In this document: positions 55,785-63,651 of the stretch, in pieces
How positions within the stretch are numbered: the first letter of the stretch is position 1
How the letters are laid out: every line of letters starts with the position of its first letter
Source: Candidatus Obscuribacterales bacterium
GTDB lineage: Bacteria; Cyanobacteriota; Vampirovibrionia; Obscuribacterales; Obscuribacteraceae
Length of the DNA stretch: 64,000 nt
Direction: 5' to 3'
Assembly: GCA_021732085.1 (NCBI GenBank)
Contig: JAKFVQ010000026.1
Location: forward strand, 1-64,000
Position numbers and translations under genes: made by a program
The notes under the pieces: generated by a model
Seen by the model: only the letters and a program-made list of their open reading frames with translations
What the model was told of the DNA's origin: nothing
Databases searched by the model: none

Positions 55785-56354
55785 ATGAGAATCCCACAGA
55801 ATGCAAAAGATGTAGACACTCGGGAAGTGCTCTTATTAGGTGACCCAAAGCTGCGCATAGTCTCCGAAGAAATCACAGAGCTAAGCGATCCGGAAATTCA
55901 AAAAGACATTGTCGATTTGCACAAGCGTTTGGAGCTATTTCGTGCTGAGCATGGCTTTGGCAGGGCAATCTCAGCGCCACAAATAGGAATATGCAAACGT
56001 TTCATCGCGATGAACTTGAACGGCGAATTGCACACAATTATCAATCCGGAAATAACTTGGAAGAGCGAAGAAGAATTCACAATGTGGGACGACTGCATGA
56101 GCTTTCCTTCTTTGCTGGTGCGCTTACGCAGGCACAAATCAATCACGGTGCAATTCACAGATGAAGAAGGAACAGCCCATTCGTGGAGCGAACTTCCTAT
56201 CGACATTTCCGAATTGCTCCAGCACGAAATAGATCACCTCGATGGAATTCTTGCTGTCGATCGCGCTATCGATAGAGATGCCATAGTAGAGCGTCGTGCG
56301 TTCGAATCAAACAAAGAATATTTCAAAGAGCAAGTAGATTACGTAATAAACTAG
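55785..56354 (+). CDS. Peptide-deformylase-like protein
   Basis: A 189-residue protein of the PDF family. The three family motifs are present but altered: GRAISAPQIG (for GLAAPQ), DDCMSFP (for EGCLS, metal ligand C104) and QHEIDHLDG (H147, E148, H151), which is canonical. Metal ligands and the catalytic Glu are therefore intact. The changed motifs 1 and 2 suggest a divergent copy; a housekeeping def may exist elsewhere. AAGGAAG stands before the ATG. It lies 31 bp after the glycosyltransferase, on the same strand. Confidence 0.85.
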   Translation: MRIPQNAKDVDTREVLLLGDPKLRIVSEEITELSDPEIQKDIVDLHKRLELFRAEHGFGRAISAPQIGICKRFIAMNLNGELHTIINPEITWKSEEEFTMWDDCMSFPSLLVRLRRHKSITVQFTDEEGTAHSWSELPIDISELLQHEIDHLDGILAVDRAIDRDAIVERRAFESNKEYFKEQVDYVIN

Positions 56355-56518
56355 TAGCTGCCCCCGCCAATAGCAAGTGCATATCCACTTCCGCCGAGCA
56401 CATCTGGGCATGTCCGTTAAAGCAACTGGTAATATCCATTAGGATCTTGACCACATGCGAAGAAAAGATTTCATCAAATTTCTAGCAAGGAAAGTGATCC
56501 GCTGAAAATCCAGCTAGC

Positions 56519-56524
56519 TATAAT
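56519..56524 (+). promoter_or_regulatory. Candidate -10 element
   Basis: A consensus TATAAT (in GCTAGCTATAATAGC) sits about 100 bp before the gene at 56623, in otherwise non-coding sequence. Confidence 0.4.
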
Positions 56525-56622
56525 AGCTCCACTTAAAAAATTCAATTGCAAGTAGCCACAGTTTCGAGCGCTTCGATTCGCACCATTTTTGGTGTCGCTT
56601 CGCCGTGCTCTTGGAGTGAATC

Positions 56623-57645
56623 ATGACCATACCGCAAGAGCAGTGGGAAGCCTTTCTCCGCGAATGGCAGCAATCGCGAGCCGAGAGTGAATCTTTCAAA
56701 CAGGAATGGAGACAGTTTAAGGAAGAGGACTCGGCATTTAAGCTGGAGTGGCAGCAGTTTAAGAAAGAGAACGAAGCCTTTAAGCTAGAGTGGCAGCAGT
56801 TTAGAACGATGGTGGCTGCGAATTTCACTAAACTAGAAGAACGCGTGATTGCTCTGGAAGAACGGCAAACTGCGATCAGTATCGATTTGAACTCACTGAA
56901 GGGTCAGATTAGCGTCATCGAGCAACGCTTTGATATCGCCGAGCATAAGCTCGGTTGCATCGATCGTGACCTGGATAAAATTGATGAAACCCTAACCCAA
57001 TTAAGGGGTCGATTCGATATTCTCGAATTCAATTCACAACGGGATAATTCAAAGATTCAAATGCTTGAGAGCGGCTATGAGCGTCACCGCGATCTAATAC
57101 CGAATATGATTGCAAAACACGAGGATCTATTGGCCAAACACGAGGATCTGCACGCAGGAACAAGTCAATCCGTTGACTTCATGCAAACTTTTCATCAACA
57201 ACACGCCACTAGACTAGACATGATCGAAGAGTCCCTGTTTCCAAACTGGTCGTCAGACGGCGCGGTGTCAGAGAATACTACCGACGTGAAATACACACCA
57301 GTCACGGTTTTAAAAGCGGACGTTCAACGGTTTCGCCACTTGCGACTTCGCGCAGCAGTCCTATCAAGGCTTGTTGAACCAGGCTATACCCTTGAAGAAA
57401 GCCGACAGCGTCGCTTTGAGAAATTCGGCGGCGAACAGCAGTTTATGGAATATTGGAAGAAAAAACAAAAAGCTGAGTATGCACAATTCTGTGCAGATAG
57501 AGGTACGACGCCAGAAAAAGAATATCGTAAAATGCTAGAGAAACATGGTAGCAATTCCAACATTCTAAAAGCGCTGGTCCGCGATATGAAAGAAAAGGGA
57601 AAAGAGTCCAGGCGCAGAACCGCTGTACTCCTGGCAAACTTCTAA
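56623..57645 (+). CDS. Coiled-coil protein with 14-residue tandem repeats
   Basis: A 340-residue soluble protein. The first ~60 residues are four 14-residue (two-heptad) units: EAFLREWQQ, ESFKQEWRQF, SAFKLEWQQF and EAFKLEWQQF, each ending in charged residues. A long coiled coil follows to about residue 150 (ALEERQTAISIDLNSLKGQ, LDKIDETLTQLRG). The C-terminal 130 residues are a basic helical domain (SRQRRFEKFGGEQQFMEYWKK). GGAGTGAATC precedes the ATG. No family recognised; a structural or DNA/phage-tail-like coiled coil is possible. It is preceded by a TATAAT at 56519. Confidence 0.75.
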   Translation: MTIPQEQWEAFLREWQQSRAESESFKQEWRQFKEEDSAFKLEWQQFKKENEAFKLEWQQFRTMVAANFTKLEERVIALEERQTAISIDLNSLKGQISVIEQRFDIAEHKLGCIDRDLDKIDETLTQLRGRFDILEFNSQRDNSKIQMLESGYERHRDLIPNMIAKHEDLLAKHEDLHAGTSQSVDFMQTFHQQHATRLDMIEESLFPNWSSDGAVSENTTDVKYTPVTVLKADVQRFRHLRLRAAVLSRLVEPGYTLEESRQRRFEKFGGEQQFMEYWKKKQKAEYAQFCADRGTTPEKEYRKMLEKHGSNSNILKALVRDMKEKGKESRRRTAVLLANF

Positions 57646-57704
57646 GTTGCGAGTGCAAAGACGCACCATCGTGTAAACTAGTCTGGTTTGATGGAAGTCT
57701 AAAG

Positions 57705-58568
57705 ATGAACACGCTCGCACACGCAGCGATACTAATCGTCGTATTTACAATCGTAGCCCTGATTGGGCAATTCACTGTCAATCGCTTTGTTCGCAGAGAG
57801 ATTCTTGAACATCATCACAGCGCCGGCGAAGCAATGATGGGCGTTGTTGGAACACTATTTTCTGTGTTGCTTGGTTTCATGGTAGCTGGTGCCATGGAGC
57901 GCTATCACGACACCCAGATTCGTTGCGAACAAGAAGCCACTAATGTCGCAAGCGTATTTCGAATTGCACGAGGTCTTTCTGACATTGACCGGCCGCGAAT
58001 TCGGCAGCTTTGCCGGGATTACACGGAGGATGTAATAAGCTCAGAATGGCCGAAGATGGAGAGAAGCGAGAAGATAAATCACGGCTGGCAGACCTATCAA
58101 AACCTGTGGGAAGCGGTTGTCGCAGTGGTGCCGGAGAATGACAGGCAGAACGATCTCCAGCAAGGCCTGGTCGCTTCGATGACGAGTCTCGGCGAAAACA
58201 GGCGCGCCAGAATTCTCCTGGCTCAAGCCACTGTACCGCCCGCTATGTGGGCGATTGTTGGATTCGGAGCCTTTCTCACTCTAGCTTTGAGTTATGTGTT
58301 TGCCTCACGATTTCCCAAGGTGCAAAGTTTCATGACCACGTTGGTAGCCACTGCGCTTGCCTTGAATATTTGGCTACTTGGCGCGTACAGCCAGCCGTTT
58401 GTTGGAGAGTTCAAGATTCAACCAAATATGTTCCTGCTAATGAAGGATTCTATTCTCGTCGTACCGGATACGCCGTCGCGTTATCTGCATGACGATCCAC
58501 AAGCAGCCAGCAAGACCGCGGAAAAGGTAGAAGGCAGTGCTGCAACTACTTCGCCATCGAAGAAATAG
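57705..58568 (+). CDS. DUF4239 (bestrophin-like) membrane protein
   Basis: A 287-residue protein matching DUF4239: TM1 (residues 5-25), then the hallmark HSAGEAMMGVVGTLFSVLLGFMV, MERYHDTQIRCEQEATNVAS, and two further TM helices (~175-195 and 205-225). The family is predicted to be a channel-like membrane protein; its physiological role is not known. The C-terminal ~50 residues are polar. Convergent with recG. Confidence 0.88.
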   Translation: MNTLAHAAILIVVFTIVALIGQFTVNRFVRREILEHHHSAGEAMMGVVGTLFSVLLGFMVAGAMERYHDTQIRCEQEATNVASVFRIARGLSDIDRPRIRQLCRDYTEDVISSEWPKMERSEKINHGWQTYQNLWEAVVAVVPENDRQNDLQQGLVASMTSLGENRRARILLAQATVPPAMWAIVGFGAFLTLALSYVFASRFPKVQSFMTTLVATALALNIWLLGAYSQPFVGEFKIQPNMFLLMKDSILVVPDTPSRYLHDDPQAASKTAEKVEGSAATTSPSKK

Positions 58569-58607
58569 AGGGGTCGTAAGCCTCAGACCAGTCCTTGCAC
58601 GCAAGCA

Positions 58608-61600
58608 TTAACCGGAACTGATGAGATCCGTCTTCTCGCCGGAGTTTTTGGCGCTAAGCAAGCGCTTTAGCTGTGGATATTTCTCAAGTTCGGGATCTTC
58701 TTTGACTATTTCGATGGCGATTTTGCGAGCAGCCTCCAAAACTTTCGCATCTTTCACTATGTCCGCCAGCAAGAGATCCGGCATTCCAGATTGACGCACT
58801 CCCAGGAACTCTCCCGGTCCGCGCAACTCGAGATCTTTCTCTGCAATAACGAAACCATCGTTTGTCTGACACATAATTCCGAGTCGGTGGCGAGTCATTT
58901 CTGATTTCACGTCGGCAACAAGGAAACAATAAGACTGCTCGCCACCGCGACCAACGCGTCCGCGTAATTGGTGCAACTGAGCCAATCCGAAGCGATCAGC
59001 ATTTTCAATAACCATCACGGTTGCGTTGGGAACATCGACGCCGACTTCAATCACCGTAGTTGAAACGAGAATCTGGAATTCGCCCTTACGGAACTGTTCC
59101 ATGACTTTGTCTTTTTCTTCCGGTTTCAACTTTCCATGCATCAGACCAATACTGTACTCAGGAAACACGTTAGTTCTGAGCTTCTCAAACTCCGCCGTAG
59201 CAGCCTTCGCGCTCAATGTTTCCGATTCTTCAATCAGGGGAAATACGATATAAACTTGCCGCCCTTTCAAAATCTCTGTTTTGATATTTGCATGCAATTC
59301 TCGCTTCGCACTTGCTTTTACAAGTTCAGTCTTAATTGGTTTACGACCCGGCGGTAGCTCATCAATTTCCGAAACATCAAGATCACCATGTAAAGTTAAA
59401 GCCAGTGTTCTCGGAATCGGCGTTGCAGTCATTGTCAGAAGCTCAGGATTTTTGCCTTTAGCCTTAAGCTGTGCGCGCTGTTTAACACCAAATCGATGCT
59501 GTTCGTCGATTACTACAAATCCAAGATTGCGGAACTCAACATCATCTTGAATGAGCGCATGAGTTCCGATAGCTACATGCACCTGACCGCTCTGCAATCC
59601 TTGTTGCACCTGACGCCGTTCCTTCACACCCTGCTTACCGAGCAAGAGCGCACAACTCAATCCCAAAGGAGTAAGCCATCTCTGGAACTGGCGGAAATGT
59701 TGTTCAGCCAGAATTTCAGTTGGCGCCATTACGGCGGCCTGGAAACCATTTTCGACCGCTATCAATGAAGCCATAGCGGCAACCACTGTCTTACCGGATC
59801 CGACGTCACCCTGAACAAGGCGATGCATCGGATGCTCGGATCTCAGGTCGGCCGCAATCTCGCCAAACACGCGTTCTTGCGCGCCGGTAAGTTTGAAAGG
59901 CAGTAGCTTTCTAAATTCAGAGATCAGCTTGCCTTCGCTAGCTTCCATCGCAATAGCTTCGTTCTCTGATTGGAAGCGGTGGCGGCGCATCGCCAAATGC
60001 AGCTGCGAGCTAAGCAATTCATCAAAGACTAAACGATTGCGCGCAGCTTCTTTCTGCTCTTCGCTTTCCGGGAAGTGAATTCCCCAGAGAGCGCTTTGCA
60101 GATCAAGCAAATTGAATTGCTCAAGTATATGTGGTGGCAGCGGATCTGCCAGCGCTGGCGCATGCATTTCCAGCGCGCTATGGATGATGCTACGCAAGAC
60201 ACGCAAAGAGAGCCCATCTGTCAGAGGATAGACCGGCACGAGACGCCCGGCATGCAAGGAATCAACTTCTTCATCGGCGCCAGCAAGATTGCCCAGCACT
60301 TCAAGTTCAGCATTCTTCAGCTGCAAGCGGTTGCCATAGCTATCCCGCTCAGCTCTTCCGGACGCCATGACCTGAGCGCCTTTTGGATACGAGTTCTTGT
60401 AGCGGTCCAGCAAGTACTTGTTCGACTTACCACCGATGAACTTACTGACCGTGATGCTTCCGGTGCCGTCATTTATCAATATACTGACGATTGAGATATT
60501 TCCTTTCTTAGACTGAAAGGCACCAACCGATTTTATAGTACCGAATATGGTGACATCCTCGCCGGGACGCACATTACGAATAGGCATATGTTGCTGGAAA
60601 TCTAGATGTTGCCGCGGATAATGGCGAATCAAATCCTCAGCTGTGTGAATGTCGAGGCGAGCCAGGAGTTCAGCCAGTCTAGGTCCGACGCCTTTTACAT
60701 ACTGCACATTCACGGCTTGCGGGTCCTCATTCTTCCCTGGCACAGAGGGTAGTTTTCTAGAGGCATTATTGATCTTTTCGGATGACTTGTCCGCTTTTTC
60801 GTTTTGATACTCCCGCATCGGTGAAAGAATCACATCCCGGCCGCTGATGACTGGTTCATTTCCTTTCTGCGCAAAGCGGGCTGACTCAGCAACACGTTCT
60901 GTTGCCGGCTTTACTTTGTATGGGGAGTTGGCACTCGGCTGAGGACGGACAGCGGAGTCCGAAGAAGAAGAAGAAGAAGAAGAAGAAGAAGAAGAAGAAG
61001 AAATGATAGGGGTGGAATCTTGCACTGCGTGCTCGCGAATCTGAATGCGCTGAGCGGAGACAGGAGCAGGGGACGTGCTTGGGTTCGTACCTTTCGTAAT
61101 GGGGCGAGATGGGCCTGGCTGAGCTGAGCTTGTACCTTTATTTTCTGGCGTGACCTTCGACTTCGGCGAGCTGTTGGACTTTGGGTCACCTGACTGCAGC
61201 GGTTTAGACTTACCGGTTCCAGATCGAGATCCCGTTGTCGGTTTCGAGACAATTCCGTTCGCTGTATTTGGCCGAAGTCCTTCCCCGCTGCGGGAATTCT
61301 GTTGCGGCTGCGGATTTGAGTTCGCCATCTTTTGCATAGGTGAGCCACCGCTCTGCCTGGCAGCATCCGCGGCGTCGCCTTGCCTATACGTAGGATAGTT
61401 CAGAGAAGGATCTTGCTCAAAGTGCATATGAACCTTTGGGCTCGCTGCCGGTTCTTCTGCTTTTTGCACTTTACCAAATAGCAGTTCTTCCGTTCGCCGA
61501 ATGATCGACACACGCGCACCTACATCCAAATTCGGATACTGGCGAAATAGCCCGCGAAGGGTTGACCAGCAGGGATCGAGCGGAAATCGCTTTCCTAGCC

Positions 61601-61748
61601 GCTCGGCGGAACGGCGCATAAACTCGGCGAAGGTCGTACTCTTGCCTTTGAAGTTGGTAAAACGGGCACGACGCTCAAATTCCATCGCTTTTTTTAGCGA
61701 CGCAATTTCAGCATCTTTGTCGATTGGAATGGCTCCGAAAGGACCCAC
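58608..61748 (-). CDS. recG: ATP-dependent DNA helicase RecG with N-terminal helical domain and Ser-rich linker
   Basis: A 1046-residue helicase, against ~690 in E. coli. Residues 1-100 form a helical domain (SLKKAMEFERRARFTNFKG, FAEFMRRSAERL) like the extra N-terminal region of cyanobacterial and Thermotoga RecG. Residues ~100-345 are disordered, with a run of about 15 serines. The RecG core starts ~350: helix-hairpin-like VKGVGPRLAELLARLDIHT, the OB wedge, Walker A GDVGSGKT, DEQHRFG (DEAH-type box), TATPIPRT and the C-terminal QLRGRVGRG and GMPDLLLADI. RecG remodels stalled forks and branched DNA. GTG start. The extension is not needed for catalysis in other bacteria. Confidence 0.95.
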   Translation of the reverse strand: MGPFGAIPIDKDAEIASLKKAMEFERRARFTNFKGKSTTFAEFMRRSAERLGKRFPLDPCWSTLRGLFRQYPNLDVGARVSIIRRTEELLFGKVQKAEEPAASPKVHMHFEQDPSLNYPTYRQGDAADAARQSGGSPMQKMANSNPQPQQNSRSGEGLRPNTANGIVSKPTTGSRSGTGKSKPLQSGDPKSNSSPKSKVTPENKGTSSAQPGPSRPITKGTNPSTSPAPVSAQRIQIREHAVQDSTPIISSSSSSSSSSSSSSDSAVRPQPSANSPYKVKPATERVAESARFAQKGNEPVISGRDVILSPMREYQNEKADKSSEKINNASRKLPSVPGKNEDPQAVNVQYVKGVGPRLAELLARLDIHTAEDLIRHYPRQHLDFQQHMPIRNVRPGEDVTIFGTIKSVGAFQSKKGNISIVSILINDGTGSITVSKFIGGKSNKYLLDRYKNSYPKGAQVMASGRAERDSYGNRLQLKNAELEVLGNLAGADEEVDSLHAGRLVPVYPLTDGLSLRVLRSIIHSALEMHAPALADPLPPHILEQFNLLDLQSALWGIHFPESEEQKEAARNRLVFDELLSSQLHLAMRRHRFQSENEAIAMEASEGKLISEFRKLLPFKLTGAQERVFGEIAADLRSEHPMHRLVQGDVGSGKTVVAAMASLIAVENGFQAAVMAPTEILAEQHFRQFQRWLTPLGLSCALLLGKQGVKERRQVQQGLQSGQVHVAIGTHALIQDDVEFRNLGFVVIDEQHRFGVKQRAQLKAKGKNPELLTMTATPIPRTLALTLHGDLDVSEIDELPPGRKPIKTELVKASAKRELHANIKTEILKGRQVYIVFPLIEESETLSAKAATAEFEKLRTNVFPEYSIGLMHGKLKPEEKDKVMEQFRKGEFQILVSTTVIEVGVDVPNATVMVIENADRFGLAQLHQLRGRVGRGGEQSYCFLVADVKSEMTRHRLGIMCQTNDGFVIAEKDLELRGPGEFLGVRQSGMPDLLLADIVKDAKVLEAARKIAIEIVKEDPELEKYPQLKRLLSAKNSGEKTDLISSG
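60961..61002. repeat. GAA trinucleotide tract (poly-Ser in RecG)
   Basis: Fourteen tandem GAA units on the plus strand, encoding a serine run in the RecG linker on the minus strand. Being trinucleotide, slippage changes the length without breaking the frame. Confidence 0.9.
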
Positions 61749-62158
61749 CGTTAGCCCCAGGTTGATCGATACAAGCCTTAGCCTAAGCCAGATTCCCTCA
61801 CTTTGCTATTAAATTTTCGGTGCATTTATTTCAGCCATAGAATGCATATACAAGGATGCGAATTCGAATAGCGAACGGGACTCAAAAAACTCCAAAAAAA
61901 ATTCTGTTAGCCAAGTTGCTGCCAAATGAGACTGCTACTTTGTATACATGGCTGGCGGGGAACCGAGACCCCAAGAAATGCCAACTCTGACAACCGCTTT
62001 GATGCCCTCTACCAAAGAATCAAAGCAACCTGATGGAGGACCACTTCACTTCCAATAACTCGCAACACGCACACACAAAACCGATCAAACAAACGCAACA
62101 AACCCAATAAAGGCAGAACTTAGGTTCTGCCTTTATCGTTTGATACTAGATGTGGTGC
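61749..62158. other. Intergenic region between recG and mglA
   Basis: About 410 bp. Contains the mglA terminator at its right end. At ~61950-62030 a stretch vaguely recalls a reversed tRNA (GATGCCCTCTACCA), but it does not fold into a cloverleaf. No gene seen. Confidence 0.5.
62109..62134 (-). terminator. Bidirectional-looking terminator after mglA
   Basis: AAAGGCAGAAC (62109-62119) pairs perfectly with GTTCTGCCTTT (62124-62134) around a TTAG loop. T-rich on both sides, it lies 25 bp beyond the mglA stop. Confidence 0.85.
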
Positions 62159-62737
62159 TTACTGCAAACGGTTGAGAATGAGCTTCGAAATTGCTTTCAA
62201 CGTAGCGAACACTCCCAAACCTTCAGAAGCTACAGCTTCGAAACTTGGTACGCCACGAATATTCAAATCGCGCTCCATGCGTTCAACGCTCATGGCGTTG
62301 GCAAGGTCTCGCTTGTTGTATTGCAAAACCCACGGAATATTGTCGAGAGTCAAATTGTACTCAGCCAAGTTATCAATCATGTTCTGAAGCGACTCTGCAT
62401 TCTCTTTGGCACGCATGACATCAGAGTCTGCCACAAAGATGATGCCGTCAACGCCGTTCAAAATGAGCTTGCGGCTGGCGTTATATTCCACCTGACCCGG
62501 AACGGTATATAGAGAGAATCTTGTCTTAAATCCTTGAACTGAACCTAGGTCCAACGGAAGGAAGTCGAAAAACAATGTTCTTTCTGTTTCAGTCGCAAGG
62601 CTTATCAGCTCACCGCGAGTTGATGGTGCCAACTGGCTGTGAATGTACTTCAAATTCGTCGTTTTGCCACCAAGACCGGTGCCGTAGTAAACGATCTTAC
62701 AGTTGATTTCCCTCGCGGCGTAGTTTACGAGTGCCAT
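62159..62737 (-). CDS. mglA: MglA-family small GTPase
   Basis: A 192-residue Ras-like GTPase. P-loop [12 protein letters not shown] (18-28), the MglA-specific switch region ([18 protein letters not shown]), VPGQ in the DxxG position as in MglA, and the guanine-specificity motif QYNKRDL. MglA-type GTPases set polarity or motility in Myxococcus together with a roadblock partner MglB; no mglB is next to it. AGGGG precedes the ATG at 62737. It has its own terminator and seems monocistronic. Confidence 0.93.
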   Translation of the reverse strand: MALVNYAAREINCKIVYYGTGLGGKTTNLKYIHSQLAPSTRGELISLATETERTLFFDFLPLDLGSVQGFKTRFSLYTVPGQVEYNASRKLILNGVDGIIFVADSDVMRAKENAESLQNMIDNLAEYNLTLDNIPWVLQYNKRDLANAMSVERMERDLNIRGVPSFEAVASEGLGVFATLKAISKLILNRLQ

Positions 62738-63036
62738 CCCCTAATCCTTGTCTCCCTCACTCACTCTTGTCGACCTGTTGAACCAACCGATGACGATACT
62801 GATTGATACCACGATTTCAAAACGTTTAGAAGCGTTTATTGCATCAGATTGAAGTATTGAGAGCGCTTGATTTGCTCAGCAATTTCAATTTCTTCTCTTT
62901 ACTAGTTAGCCCTTCGGGCGACTCGGTAAGCGTAGTAAATGCTACCGATACAGGCTACCACGAACTGAAGGTCTGTACCCAACTTACAACCAGAAATGTA
63001 GTTGTCAGGCTATTAGGACCCTATATCCTTCAGAGA
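62738..63036. other. Divergent intergenic region upstream of mglA and rpmB
   Basis: About 300 bp with no credible gene. An open frame on the plus strand at 62839-63042 lacks a ribosome-binding site. Confidence 0.45.
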
Positions 63037-63066
63037 TTCTGAACGATACTCCGCTCGTGATATAAT
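63037..63066 (+). promoter_or_regulatory. Candidate extended -10 promoter for rpmB
   Basis: TATAAT at 63061-63066 preceded by TGA (extended -10), with a weak -35 TTCTGA (63037-63042) at 18-bp spacing. It points at rpmB, implying a leader of about 215 nt. Confidence 0.6.
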
Positions 63067-63071
63067 TTCAC

Positions 63072-63288
63072 CTTCGTGGGAGCTGGTAGCTCATGTTGTT
63101 TCCTCTAAGAGGGACACAAGCTCGTTTTGAAGCTCTGGAGGTTTGTTGGGCGAAAGCCCCTCTCGCCTCCGTTGCTGAATTAGACATACCCAGGTCAAAG
63201 CAATTCATGCGTAGACTCTATGTCTCATAAAACGAGCAAACGAGCCACCCAGCAATACTTTCGTGTCAAAGAAATAGGACTATAAGTC
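63072..63288 (+). promoter_or_regulatory. Structured 5' leader of rpmB
   Basis: The ~215-nt leader has hairpins GAGCT/AGCTC, TCCTC/GAGGGA and the nested element at 63132-63170, before a long unstructured stretch. Ribosomal-protein leaders are often autoregulatory; this one is not a class I recognise. No T-run follows the hairpins, so translational rather than transcriptional control would be expected. Confidence 0.45.
63132..63170 (+). repeat. Nested-hairpin (REP-like) element
   Basis: Outer stem GGAGG/CCTCC (63137-63141 with 63166-63170) encloses inner GGGC-gaaa-GCCC (63148-63159), preceded by GCTCTGGAG. The outer stem has changed on both strands compared with the copies at 21226-21512, evidence of paired change. 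Confidence 0.6.
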
Positions 63289-63492
63289 ATGGCTAGACGT
63301 TGTGAATCATGTGGAAAAGGACCGCAAACCGGTATGGGATATACCTTCTTGCGTTCACACTTCAACCCGCACAATAAGAGACGCTGGTTACCGAACCTGC
63401 AAAACATTCGCGTTAAAGTAGGTTCTATGGTAAAGCGAATGAACGTGTGCGTTGCCTGTATTAAGGCAGGTAAAATCCACAAGGCTGGATAA
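63289..63492 (+). CDS. rpmB: 50S ribosomal protein L28, zinc-binding form
   Basis: A 67-residue ribosomal protein. MARRCESCGKGPQTGMG with NKRRWLPNLQNIRVK is the L28 signature. Two Cys-x-x-Cys pairs (C5/C8 and C54/C57) make this the zinc-ribbon (C+) form. The ATG follows a long structured leader and the gene is closed by a strong terminator, so it is monocistronic. Confidence 0.97.
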   Translation: MARRCESCGKGPQTGMGYTFLRSHFNPHNKRRWLPNLQNIRVKVGSMVKRMNVCVACIKAGKIHKAG

Positions 63493-63517
63493 AGCATAGT
63501 TAATTAAAATTCTTACC

Positions 63518-63560
63518 TTGCCGGCCAACAAATTTCAGTTGGCTGGCAATTGTTCTTTTT
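63518..63560 (+). terminator. Rho-independent terminator of rpmB
   Basis: TTGCCGGCCAAC (63518-63529) pairs with GTTGGCTGGCAA (63538-63549) with one internal mismatch, followed by TTGTTCTTTTTT. Confidence 0.9.
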
Positions 63561-63651
63561 TGCAGTTTCCGTAACATCGCTTAGCATGATTTTCAGCATG
63601 TACTTGGTCGACGCTCGGCGAATTCCCAGAAACGATGTTCTCTTGTAAAGC

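Noticed and set aside
61950-62030. tRNA-like string on the minus strand (GGTAGAGGGCATCA and a CCGCCAGCCA end)
   Set aside because: There is no TTCGAA T-loop and the anticodon stem does not pair, so no cloverleaf forms.
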